From NCBI GenBank assembly GCA_017550055.1, contig JAFYMM010000299.1:1-14629 (forward strand): a stretch of DNA of 14,629 nt, in the 5' to 3' direction. Below the pieces are notes generated by a model, which worked only from the letters and a program-made list of their open reading frames with translations, searched no databases and was not told where the DNA came from. Source of the stretch: Paludibacteraceae bacterium (GTDB lineage Bacteria; Bacteroidota; Bacteroidia; Bacteroidales; Paludibacteraceae). This document shows, one piece after another, positions 1 through 7,576 of this stretch. The stretch's first letter is position 1. The number at the start of each line of letters is the position of its first letter. The position numbers and the translations under genes were made by a program.

Positions 1-27
1 CCTGCGGACAAATAACTACCTCATCTC

Positions 28-46
28 TCGTCCCCATCGGGGGCGA
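28..46. other. Short GC-rich hairpin near the left edge
   Basis: Positions 29-35 (CGTCCCC) pair with 39-45 (GGGGGCG) around a three-base ATC loop, with one G-T wobble and an extra T-A pair outside. It stands out in an AT-rich noncoding stretch. The DNA after it on the plus strand is not a clean T-run, so a terminator for a gene beyond the left edge is possible but weak. Nothing else is recognisable in positions 1-103. Confidence 0.35.
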
Positions 47-103
47 ACAAACATTTCTTTCAACTAAACTGACGCAGAACCCATACTAACAGCAATCTTT
101 AAC

Positions 104-180
104 ATACTATAAATATACTATAAATATACTATAAACATACTATAAATATAGGATAAATATACTATAAACATACTATAAAG
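104..180. repeat. Seven-copy 11-bp tandem repeat (consensus ATACTATAAAT)
   Basis: Seven units follow each other without gaps, starting at 104, 115, 126, 137, 148, 159 and 170. Variation is limited to the last base (T, C or G) and to unit 5, which reads ATAGGATAAAT. The period is close to one DNA helical turn, so every unit presents the same face. The array ends about 60 bp before the probable -7 box of prfC and 175 bp before its start codon. It could be a phased protein-binding array, a curvature element or a simple variable-number repeat. The sequence alone does not decide. Confidence 0.95.
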
Positions 181-242
181 CAATGCTCACCATCACCCAA
201 AAAACACTCACTCCCCATCTTTCACATCTCAACTTTTTTTCG

Positions 243-250
243 TAACTTTG
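243..250 (+). promoter_or_regulatory. Probable Bacteroidetes -7 promoter box for prfC
   Basis: TAACTTTG matches the Bacteroidetes sigma-factor -7 consensus TAnnTTTG exactly and follows a run of seven T residues. I see no convincing TTTG-type -33 element at the usual distance, so the call rests on the -7 box and its context. Transcription would start near 257, giving prfC an untranslated leader of roughly 100 nucleotides. Confidence 0.55.
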
Positions 251-266
251 CATTTCCAAAATAAAT

Positions 267-298
267 CTAATTTGCCCAATTAGGCTTATTAGCCTAAT
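267..298 (+). promoter_or_regulatory. Two overlapping, mutually exclusive hairpins in the prfC leader
   Basis: CTAATT (267-272) can pair with AATTAG (278-283) around a five-base loop. Alternatively ATTAGGC (279-285) can pair perfectly with GCCTAAT (292-298) around a six-base loop. Both use bases 279-283, so only one can form at a time. The segment lies just downstream of the inferred prfC transcription start. A switch-like role is possible, but no U-rich tract follows, and an intergenic palindromic repeat is an equally good reading. Confidence 0.4.
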
Positions 299-319
299 CT
301 AATAATAATCAAATAATTG

Positions 320-347
320 TGCATTATGCATTAAGCATTGTGCATTG
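320..347 (+). repeat. Four-unit heptamer repeat TGCATTN before prfC
   Basis: Four consecutive 7-bp units read TGCATTA, TGCATTA, AGCATTG and TGCATTG. The array ends eight bases before the prfC start codon and so occupies the ribosome-landing region. The same heptamer type recurs inside three signal-peptide coding regions on the minus strand (5045-5065, 7482-7509, 9937-9964), which marks it as a dispersed repeat rather than a prfC-specific signal. Confidence 0.85.
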
Positions 348-355
348 AATAAATT

Positions 356-1927
356 ATGTACGAAAACGAAATCAACCGACGTCGCACATTTGCAATCATC
401 TCTCACCCCGATGCGGGTAAAACCACTCTCACCGAAAAACTCCTTCTCTTCGGTGGTGCTATCCACGTAGCTGGTGCCGTAAAGTCTAACAAAATCAAAA
501 AGACTGCCACTTCCGACTGGATGGAAATCGAAAAACAACGTGGTATCTCTGTTGCCACTTCCGTGATGGGCTTCGAATATCGCGACTTCAAAATCAATAT
601 CCTCGACACTCCTGGTCACCAGGACTTTGCCGAAGACACTTTCCGCACACTCACTGCTGTCGACAGCGTTATCATCGTAGTCGACTCTGCCAAAGGTGTC
701 GAAGCGCAAACTCGCAAACTCATGCAAGTTTGTACTATGCGCAAAACTCCCGTAATGATTTTCGTCAACAAAATGGACCGTGAAGGTAAAAACCCTTTCG
801 ACCTCCTCGACGAACTCGAAGCCGAACTCGGCATCAAAGTGCGCCCTCTCTCTTGGCCTATCAACTCAGGCATCAAGTTCAAGGGCGTTTACAACATATA
901 CCAAGACAAACTCAACCTCTACACACCTAATAAACAAAAGGTTTCTGAAACCATCGCCGTTGACATCCACTCTGCCGACTTCGACAATATGGTGGGCGAA
1001 GACGATGCAGAACAACTCCGCAACGACATCGAACTCATCGATGGTGTTTACGACCCATTCGACGTAAAGGACTATCTCGCTGCCGACGTAGCTCCTGTAT
1101 TCTTCGGTTCTGCCCTCAACACCTTCGGTGTGAAAGAGCTTCTCGACTGCTTCGTGGATATCGCACCAGCACCACTACCAGTCGATGCTGTCGAACGTAC
1201 AGTTGACCCACACGAAGAACCATTCACAGGCTTCGTGTTCAAGATACACGCCAACATGGACCCTAACCACCGTTCATGTATTGCCTTTGTCAAAATCTGT
1301 TCAGGCAAATTCGAGCGCAACGTCAACTACAAACACATGCGCCTCGGCAAGCAGTTCCGCTTCTCTGCTCCTACAGCCTTCATGGCTCAGAAGAAAGAAA
1401 CTGTCGACGAAGCCTTTGCAGGCGACATCATCGGTCTCCCTGATACAGGCAACTTCAAAATTGGCGACACTCTCACTTCGGGCGAAAATCTTCACTTCAA
1501 AGGTCTGCCAAGCTTCTCACCAGAGATGTTCAAATACATCGAGAATGCCGACCCAATGAAGACAAAACAACTCCAAAAAGGTATCGACCAACTCATGGGC
1601 GAAGGTGTGGCACAAGTATTTACCCATCAAAACAACAACCGCAAAATCATCGGCACTGTAGGTCAACTCCAATTCGAAGTAATAGAATACCGCCTCCTCC
1701 ACGAGTATGGCGCACAATGCCGTTGGGAACCAATGTCTCTCTACAAAGCATGCTGGATTGAATCCGACGACCCTGCCGAACTCGAAAACTTCAAACGTCG
1801 CAAATTCCAATACATGGCAGTCGACAAAGATGGCCGCGACGTATTCCTCGCCGAAAGTGGTTATCTGCTCCAAATGGCACAATCCGACTTCCCAAAAATC
1901 CGCTTCCACTTCACATCCGAATTCTAA
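356..1927 (+). CDS. prfC: Peptide chain release factor 3 (RF3), GTPase
   Basis: RF3 is the translational GTPase that removes class I release factors RF1 and RF2 from the ribosome after peptide release. The 523-residue product is full length for the family (about 520-530). Visible GTPase motifs are the P-loop SHPDAGKTT at residues 16-24, the RF3-type switch region with EIEKQRGISVATS around 57-69, DTPGHQDF at 84-91 and NKMD at 138-141. The translation-factor beta-barrel region follows (for example FVFKIHANMDPNHR), then an RF3-type C-terminal domain. The ATG at 356 gives the canonical N terminus ahead of RRRTFAIISHPDAGKTT. No Shine-Dalgarno sequence is present, as is usual in Bacteroidetes. It is monocistronic in this window, with a -7 box about 105 bp upstream and a hairpin terminator 18 bp after the stop. 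It is visibly more C-rich than the minus-strand operon. Confidence 0.98.
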   Translation: MYENEINRRRTFAIISHPDAGKTTLTEKLLLFGGAIHVAGAVKSNKIKKTATSDWMEIEKQRGISVATSVMGFEYRDFKINILDTPGHQDFAEDTFRTLTAVDSVIIVVDSAKGVEAQTRKLMQVCTMRKTPVMIFVNKMDREGKNPFDLLDELEAELGIKVRPLSWPINSGIKFKGVYNIYQDKLNLYTPNKQKVSETIAVDIHSADFDNMVGEDDAEQLRNDIELIDGVYDPFDVKDYLAADVAPVFFGSALNTFGVKELLDCFVDIAPAPLPVDAVERTVDPHEEPFTGFVFKIHANMDPNHRSCIAFVKICSGKFERNVNYKHMRLGKQFRFSAPTAFMAQKKETVDEAFAGDIIGLPDTGNFKIGDTLTSGENLHFKGLPSFSPEMFKYIENADPMKTKQLQKGIDQLMGEGVAQVFTHQNNNRKIIGTVGQLQFEVIEYRLLHEYGAQCRWEPMSLYKACWIESDDPAELENFKRRKFQYMAVDKDGRDVFLAESGYLLQMAQSDFPKIRFHFTSEF

Positions 1928-1944
1928 CTCACACATATACATAC

Positions 1945-1978
1945 AAAAAAGGCTGCACCGAATGGTACAGCCTTTTTT
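1945..1978. terminator. Bidirectional intrinsic terminator between prfC and the amidase gene
   Basis: A 15-bp stem (1945-1959 with 1964-1978) closes a four-base loop. It is A-rich on the left arm and ends in six T residues, so RNA from either strand gives a hairpin followed by a U-run. The single imperfection, C1956 opposite A1967, becomes a G-U wobble in the minus-strand transcript, making that hairpin fully paired. It lies 18 bp after the prfC stop and 17 bp after the amidase stop. Confidence 0.87.
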
Positions 1979-1994
1979 ATTGAAAACAATTTTA

Positions 1995-4490
1995 TTATTC
2001 TTTCACAAATTTAAGTGACTGTGTTCCTTCTGTAGTTGTAATAGTAACTACATAAACACCAGAAGTCAAAGAATTAACTTCCACTTGACGAGTCACATTA
2101 ATATCCGATGTAGCATTAATTGCAGGCATAGATGCAAGCAAACGACCATCTACAGAATAAACCTCAACAAGAGCATTCTCAGGAGCATCTACATAAATAA
2201 ATTCTGTTGCAGGATTAGGCCAAACTTTCACACCTTCACCAATCACTTGCTCTACATTGATAGGTACATTACCAAAATAAATATTTTCTATATAAATCTC
2301 TCCATCAAATGAGCTTGCTGGATGTTCAGTCTTTTCAACAGCAATAGCCGACAAATACCATTGCTTACCATCTGCAGGAAGATCCTCTACTTTCACATTA
2401 TAAATGTACCAGTTAACACTATTAAGAATCAACCAATCAATATAAACAGAATCCGTTGCATCCTCATTAATATATTTCAATTGCAAATTGTTATGAGTAA
2501 AATCACCTTTTAATGGCATAGCCAATTCTGTACTATTTTCTACTGCAATAGGAGAAGTTAAAGAATATTCAACGATTGCTTCATCTTCATTAAATTTATA
2601 AGTCAACGCATTAGATTTAGAGAACAACACTGTTTTAGTATTAGTTGCTCCTTTTGCTGATTTAACACCTTTACTCAATGTCGCATTATAAGTAAATGCT
2701 ACTGCCGAACAATCAAGTGCCTTATCCAACAATGGCTCACTAAATTCTACTGGATAAAATGGTATTTCGCGTCTTTCACGAATAGTAATACCATCACGAT
2801 TTTGTACATATTCATCCAACACTATTTTATATGTTTTATCTTTTGTAAGATCTGCAGACACATCAAATTTATATGTACCATAATCACCTGCTTTATTCCA
2901 TTCTTGCGAACGAGCAACCTTCTCTAAAATAGAATCATTTTCATCTACAACATAAATACGGTCCATACATTCAGTAGAACTCAATTTAGAGTCAAACATC
3001 AAAAAGAAAGTAGGACGCAATGGCGTTTGTTGTGTATTAGGAGAAACAGTCAAAAGATTGAGTTTATCATATGATTCAGTCAAAAACTGAGATACATACT
3101 CTTCTTGTAAAGTATTAGCATAAACAGTATCTGGATGGGAAGCTGTAGTTGCAATACGCACTGTATAAAGAGTATTACCTTTAAATGGATGTGTTGGAGT
3201 AAACACTAAACGAGTTCCATAATTTTCCCACGAGAAAGAACCTTCAATAGCAGGTTCAATAGAAATAGCAGCCTCCGTAACCTCACGGTTCATACTCCAA
3301 TTCCAATCAATAGTAATAGGAGTTGCACAAGCAATAGAATCTTTTATATTATTAGCAGGAGTAAACGAAACTACTGCAGGAGGAGTATTTCTTACTGCCT
3401 GCAAATCATATGTTACATATGTTGTTTCATCTGCTTTAACTTCAATTTCTTTAACTTGTTCATGATAACCTTCTTTTATGATAGAAACTTCGTATATTCC
3501 TGACTCAAGATTTCCGAATAACCAAAAACCATTAAAATATTCATCAGTTTGATAACGACGGATAGTATCTCCATTTTGAATAAGTCTTACGCTAGCTCCA
3601 TTCAATGGCATCAAAGCATCACGAGTATTTCTGCGGAAATATTTACCTAATTTACCGTATGCTTCAAGCTCTTCTACTGAAATAAAAATATCACGAACAT
3701 CTCCTGCAATATTACCTGTTTTCAACGTACGGCCTTTATAATAATGAACAAATGCATGCAAAAAATGCCAAGCTTCCAACCAACGATATTCATGGTTCAT
3801 AAGACGATATGTCTCAGGAGCATAGTCATGCATACGACCTTCAGAAATAAGCCCAGGAGTTGTAAGATTACGCAATACGCCATAACCATTACTCCATCCC
3901 ATAACTTTCTTACCAAACGTCTTATCACCACGAAGCTGCATAGCATTAGTCCATGGGACAAGCGATAAATTACGAATATTATCACCTATCATTTTACTTA
4001 CTGCTCGGCCTTCGGCATTATTTACCTCTGTAACTTTGTGACTATAAGCATTCAAATCATCTCCTTCATCCACACCAGAATAGAGCATCAAAGGATAGTT
4101 AGATGGATTACCTGCATTAGAGTGTATTGACAACATAAAATTTGAATTAAATGCATTACTCTCTGCTACAATTTCCGAAAGATTACGATCGTCCTCCTCT
4201 CTATTCAACGTACGAGAAATCATAAATTCCCAACCATCCTCACCTGGAATTTGATTCAATGAATCAAGCATGTGATAAAGAATAAGACCTTTATCAAGGT
4301 TACTTGACGATTCCCAAAAGGCAAGTGTATCAAGTTCTGAAGCAACTTTGCCATAAGGTGGTAAAGCTTGATAGCGATCATCGCCTCCCCAGCCACCATG
4401 ACCTGGATTGATGTAAATCTTAGTTGTTTTTTGTGCAAATGTCGCAAATGACAAAACAACCAAAGCAAAAAGAAGTAAAATCTTTTTCAT
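1995..4490 (-). CDS. Secreted N-acetylmuramoyl-L-alanine amidase with T9SS sorting domain
   Basis: The 831-residue product should be a zinc-dependent amidase that cuts the bond between MurNAc and the stem-peptide L-alanine. A signal peptide covers residues 1-20. The Amidase_3 domain (about 21-255) shows the first zinc ligand H31 in YINPGHGG, a candidate second ligand E60 in AFWESSSN, H123 in LSIHSNAG, and the probable catalytic E217 in LISEGRMHD. A carboxypeptidase-regulatory-like beta domain follows (about 260-365), then Ig-like/SbsA-like modules (from TPPAVVSFTPANN, about 370-590) and a probable jelly-roll region. The last 75 or so residues (EGVKVWPNPATEF... to SLKFVKE) are a T9SS type A sorting domain. 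It is the last gene of the minus-strand operon, 16 bp after the PD40-like gene and just before the shared terminator. Amidase_3 enzymes are usually periplasmic, so a T9SS tail implies export outside the cell or surface attachment. The amidase call is firm; the substrate (own or foreign wall) is not known. Confidence 0.92.
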   Translation of the reverse strand: MKKILLLFALVVLSFATFAQKTTKIYINPGHGGWGGDDRYQALPPYGKVASELDTLAFWESSSNLDKGLILYHMLDSLNQIPGEDGWEFMISRTLNREEDDRNLSEIVAESNAFNSNFMLSIHSNAGNPSNYPLMLYSGVDEGDDLNAYSHKVTEVNNAEGRAVSKMIGDNIRNLSLVPWTNAMQLRGDKTFGKKVMGWSNGYGVLRNLTTPGLISEGRMHDYAPETYRLMNHEYRWLEAWHFLHAFVHYYKGRTLKTGNIAGDVRDIFISVEELEAYGKLGKYFRRNTRDALMPLNGASVRLIQNGDTIRRYQTDEYFNGFWLFGNLESGIYEVSIIKEGYHEQVKEIEVKADETTYVTYDLQAVRNTPPAVVSFTPANNIKDSIACATPITIDWNWSMNREVTEAAISIEPAIEGSFSWENYGTRLVFTPTHPFKGNTLYTVRIATTASHPDTVYANTLQEEYVSQFLTESYDKLNLLTVSPNTQQTPLRPTFFLMFDSKLSSTECMDRIYVVDENDSILEKVARSQEWNKAGDYGTYKFDVSADLTKDKTYKIVLDEYVQNRDGITIRERREIPFYPVEFSEPLLDKALDCSAVAFTYNATLSKGVKSAKGATNTKTVLFSKSNALTYKFNEDEAIVEYSLTSPIAVENSTELAMPLKGDFTHNNLQLKYINEDATDSVYIDWLILNSVNWYIYNVKVEDLPADGKQWYLSAIAVEKTEHPASSFDGEIYIENIYFGNVPINVEQVIGEGVKVWPNPATEFIYVDAPENALVEVYSVDGRLLASMPAINATSDINVTRQVEVNSLTSGVYVVTITTTEGTQSLKFVKE

Positions 4491-4506
4491 AAGCTTAAAA
4501 TTTTAA

Positions 4507-5091
4507 TTACCTTATTTTTAATTTAATTGTATACTTAGTATTATCTGGTGTAAAATATTCTAAATATGGTTTATTAGCACATGGATAAAGAGCTATTTCC
4601 TCCTCCGTTTGAATCTGTATTTTCTCTCCCGTTTTGATATCAATCATAACAAGATCTGACTTCAAAAAGTCCACACCATTATCCTTTTCAATCATCCCTA
4701 CAATATACCTATTATTCCACCAATTTGTAGCAGTTACTCCACGCCCAAATTTATAAAGTATATCTCCTTTTAGATTACAAATAAATACCCCTTGATCCGA
4801 AGTAGTAAACAATAACATCTTTCCATTAGGAGATAATTCCACCCATATATAGAGTGAATTTCTATCTATATTAACAGGATCGAAAAATGCAACAACTTCC
4901 CCGCTTTTCTTTACTTCAAAATACTTCAAATGGTTCACAACCTCAATATTTTTATGCGATAACTTCCACTCACACGCTTGCGTCATATTACCAATATATG
5001 ACTCTGATGTTTTTTGAGTAACAACAATACTTTTAGCAAATATACATTGAATTATGCATAATGCACAAAATAAAGTCAGATTTTTTTTCAT
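4507..5091 (-). CDS. Short secreted PD40/TolB-like beta-propeller fragment protein
   Basis: No specific function is recognised for this 194-residue product. Residues 1-19 form a signal peptide built partly from the dispersed TGCATTN heptamer repeat. It is not a convincing lipoprotein, because IIQC lacks the small residue expected before the cysteine. The mature part shows about three PD40/WD40-like blades, the clearest being VELSPNGKMLLFTTSD (84-99) running into a second strand pair that ends near residue 115, then RYIVGMIEKDNG with LVMIDIKTGEKI (128-159). That is too short for a complete six- to eight-bladed propeller, so it may be a remnant, may oligomerise, or may be a small independent fold. 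Unlike its neighbours it has no T9SS sorting domain and so should stay in the periplasm if folded. Spacing of 11 bp upstream and 16 bp downstream places it inside the glycosidase-amidase operon. Confidence 0.72.
   Translation of the reverse strand: MKKNLTLFCALCIIQCIFAKSIVVTQKTSESYIGNMTQACEWKLSHKNIEVVNHLKYFEVKKSGEVVAFFDPVNIDRNSLYIWVELSPNGKMLLFTTSDQGVFICNLKGDILYKFGRGVTATNWWNNRYIVGMIEKDNGVDFLKSDLVMIDIKTGEKIQIQTEEEIALYPCANKPYLEYFTPDNTKYTIKLKIR
5045..5065 (-). repeat. Heptamer repeat inside the signal peptide of the PD40-like gene
   Basis: On the minus strand the units read TGCATTA (5059-5065), TGCATAA (5052-5058) and a decayed TTCAATG (5045-5051). They encode part of the ALCIIQCIF hydrophobic core. 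The first 15 bases around the two good units (TTGTGCATTATGCAT) are identical to the start of the array before prfC. Confidence 0.7.
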
Positions 5092-5102
5092 AAAAATATC
5101 AA

Positions 5103-5774
5103 TTATTTAATTATCATCTTACAAGATGCTGCATTAGATTTTATAATATAAGTTCCCACAGGCAAAGAAGAAACATCAATTACTGATTTTGTATTGTGCA
5201 TTACAAATTGTCTCAAACATCTTCCATCCAAATCATACACTTTTACGTCTTCTCCCTCTCTGCCCTCAACAACAATATAATCTGTTGCCGGACTTGGATA
5301 TACAACCAAATCATTCATATCGATTACATCTTCAATTTCCACTATCACCTCATCATAAATCAACTGTAAAGACTTAATATCAATAACATGTTCTTTTTTC
5401 TCTGTATCTGCTGAAATATTGAATTTAAAATAATTCAAGAAAAGTGGATATATGGCAATATCATTAGCTCCAAAAGTTTCTGCTATGTCAACAATCAAGG
5501 CTTGCTCCATATTAAGTTCAATATCATTAAATTCAAGAACCACCGATGATAGAGCGTTATTAGCAAGGACATCAACAAGAACACTTTGAATTTTCACATC
5601 ATTAGGATTAAATGTAAAAACAATCTGCTTAGGCAAACTATACAAACGCATTTTAGGAAGCAACTGAATATACGGCGCACGAGCTGCAGAGAAAGTAAAT
5701 GTTAATTTTGCATTATCTGTTGCAGTAGCAGGCACAAGAGTTGTATTCCATTTTGTCGAAGAACTTTTCAACCC
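5103..5774 (-). repeat. 672-bp duplicated 3' module, copy A
   Basis: This stretch aligns without indels to 7577-8248. It encodes the last 223 residues plus the stop, from GLKSSSTKW to the C terminus, with about 31 amino-acid differences by hand count. The longest identical run I found is 67 bp (5159-5225 against 7633-7699). Similarity drops abruptly upstream of 5774. Confidence 0.93.
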
Positions 5775-7538
5775 ACAACTATCAAATAAAATATCACCTA
5801 TTGTGTCATTCACTTCTGAAATTACAATCAAACTATCTGATTTGCCTCCTAATTCACAACGAACAATAGTCCGACCATTTTGCAATCCATTCATAATTCC
5901 ATTTTCATCAATCGAAACTATTTCTGGATTATCAATAGTCCAATCAAATGCTGCTGGATCTACCAACATATCACCACTCAACACTTCAATAGCATAATCA
6001 ATATTTTGATCTACTATAACCGAATCAAGACGTACAACAACATCTGCAAACACAACCTGCAATGGTGCAGTATACTCTATATCACCTAATTTAACTGTTA
6101 AATTACCCTTTGCTTCTGTTGATGTAGCAATAAAAGTATTACCCTCACAAACACCAATATTTTCATCACATTCAAGTATAAATCCCTGCACATCATCATC
6201 CAATAAAGCTCCATATTGATTATAAGCCATTACACGAGGTACAAAACTTGCATATGTTGGAATATTAAGTTTATGTTTATGGAAACGCAAATAAGAAATC
6301 ATAGTATCGACAGGAGCAGTAGAAACTAACATCCACCCATTACCAACAGAGCGTTCATTTCCATCAGCAGGTTTATTCACTATAGCATGATTAACTACCA
6401 TTTCAGCAGAACCACCGCCATCCATACCCACAATATTATATGCACCAACATTCTTCAATATACCACACACTTCAGTTGTAGTCAAACCAGCAGAACCTCC
6501 AACTCCTTTCCCATCGCACACAAAAAGATATAACCAACGACCATCTTGTGAAGCACCAATTGCAGTACGAGGATAAGGCATTGAATTATAAGAATCTCCT
6601 GTATTACGTTCAGTCAATTCACCATTTTGCAAAATCATAGCATTACCACCAATAAGCTGTTCCACCAAAGGCTGTGATGCATCAGAACAAAATATTGCCA
6701 TTTCTACCTCTAACTCTTGACCCACCGATAGTTGATCAAGAAATGTAGCCGCAGCACGCACTCCTGACAAAACAGTTTCATCTGCAGCAATAGGCTCGCC
6801 TCCATCAATATTTTTTACTATACGACGCACTTTGACTTTTGTACGTTTATTTAACCCCCATTTTTCTCCTTTCACAAGTTCAACAACGACTTCAGTACGT
6901 TCCATAGTATCAAAACCCGCATGATTTTCATACGGACGAGTCTTTTCTCCAGCAAAACGATTATAAAGTGTCAAATCAGATGTCTCCCAGGCTTGATTTA
7001 CACGATTAAAATGATATGTATTATTCTCATCAATAATTACACGAGCATTAAATATCATATAATCCAATACAGGTTTTTTATTTACATCCACAGTAGCAAA
7101 AGCCCAAAACCATGATTCATTTGAAGGGGCCACCTGCACCTCTCCATTCTGAATACTCCCACCACGAGGCATTCCAAGTGGATATTCATAATTTGAAGAC
7201 ACATTGAAAAAGTCCCCATTCACACCACAATAAGCATCATGCCCTTCTCTTGTATGACGATTACAAGCCGAAGTTACCAACTCAGTACCAGCAATACAAT
7301 CTTTACCTAAAAATGTCTCTATTTCAGTATATTGATTTTCCAAATCAATAGTCAACACATGAAATTCTTGCGATAATTCAGGCATTCTCGCATAACAATA
7401 CATAGTACCCGAACCAACTTGCTTATACTCAACAGTGTCTATTTGACGCGTTACGCCATATATATCCATTGTACCTTGAGTAAATGCTGAATGTAGAATA
7501 CAAAACGCACAAAATATAAGAGACAATAACTTTTTCAT
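5103..7538 (-). CDS. Phosphodiester glycosidase (NAGPA-domain) protein with T9SS sorting domain, paralog 2
   Basis: The 811-residue product belongs to the family related to the animal uncovering enzyme, which removes a sugar from a phosphodiester linkage; bacterial members are linked to cell-surface glycans but are mostly uncharacterised. Residues 1-21 are a signal peptide. The NAGPA domain (about 60-410) shows GVNGDFF (105-111), PRTAIG (323-328), a strand ending in the VCDG turn (339-342), GMDGGGS (371-377) and ERSVGNGW (395-402), the expected conserved loops. Two Ig-like segments follow; the second (about 500-575, with AFDWTIDNPEIVSIDENG) resembles a Big_2 domain. A jelly-roll-like module (590-735) and a type A sorting domain (from about 737, LVVYPSPATDYIVVEG to CKMIIK) complete it. 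The C-terminal 223 residues match the upstream gene at about 86%, while the catalytic halves are much less alike. It is the second gene of the operon, 38 bp after its paralog and 11 bp before the PD40-like gene. Confidence 0.93.
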   Translation of the reverse strand: MKKLLSLIFCAFCILHSAFTQGTMDIYGVTRQIDTVEYKQVGSGTMYCYARMPELSQEFHVLTIDLENQYTEIETFLGKDCIAGTELVTSACNRHTREGHDAYCGVNGDFFNVSSNYEYPLGMPRGGSIQNGEVQVAPSNESWFWAFATVDVNKKPVLDYMIFNARVIIDENNTYHFNRVNQAWETSDLTLYNRFAGEKTRPYENHAGFDTMERTEVVVELVKGEKWGLNKRTKVKVRRIVKNIDGGEPIAADETVLSGVRAAATFLDQLSVGQELEVEMAIFCSDASQPLVEQLIGGNAMILQNGELTERNTGDSYNSMPYPRTAIGASQDGRWLYLFVCDGKGVGGSAGLTTTEVCGILKNVGAYNIVGMDGGGSAEMVVNHAIVNKPADGNERSVGNGWMLVSTAPVDTMISYLRFHKHKLNIPTYASFVPRVMAYNQYGALLDDDVQGFILECDENIGVCEGNTFIATSTEAKGNLTVKLGDIEYTAPLQVVFADVVVRLDSVIVDQNIDYAIEVLSGDMLVDPAAFDWTIDNPEIVSIDENGIMNGLQNGRTIVRCELGGKSDSLIVISEVNDTIGDILFDSCGLKSSSTKWNTTLVPATATDNAKLTFTFSAARAPYIQLLPKMRLYSLPKQIVFTFNPNDVKIQSVLVDVLANNALSSVVLEFNDIELNMEQALIVDIAETFGANDIAIYPLFLNYFKFNISADTEKKEHVIDIKSLQLIYDEVIVEIEDVIDMNDLVVYPSPATDYIVVEGREGEDVKVYDLDGRCLRQFVMHNTKSVIDVSSLPVGTYIIKSNAASCKMIIK
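7482..7509 (-). repeat. Heptamer repeat inside the signal peptide of glycosidase paralog 2
   Basis: Four consecutive degenerate units on the minus strand read TGCGTTT (7503-7509), TGTATTC (7496-7502), TACATTC (7489-7495) and AGCATTT (7482-7488). They encode CAFCILHSAF, the hydrophobic core of the signal peptide. The 7-bp period fits the TGCATTN arrays elsewhere in the window, with more base decay. Confidence 0.65.
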
Positions 7539-7576
7539 AAATATTGTATTAAATAGGGATATAATATTCGAGTGCT

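Noticed and set aside
104..180. Possible CRISPR array
   Set aside because: The repeats are 11 bp with no spacers and there are no cas genes in the window.
299..727. 142-codon minus-strand open frame overlapping the prfC start
   Set aside because: It is antisense to prfC, and its C-terminal FNAQCLMHNAQL is just the TGCATTN heptamer array read backwards. No signal, motif or start context supports a gene.
1517..1942. 141-codon minus-strand open frame inside the 3' part of prfC
   Set aside because: It mirrors the strongly C-ending codons of prfC on the other strand and has no family resemblance.
4495..4506. Palindrome TTAAAATTTTAA between the PD40-like and amidase genes as an operator or terminator
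   Set aside because: It is pure A/T in an A/T-rich 16-bp gap, too weak to terminate and without other operator features.
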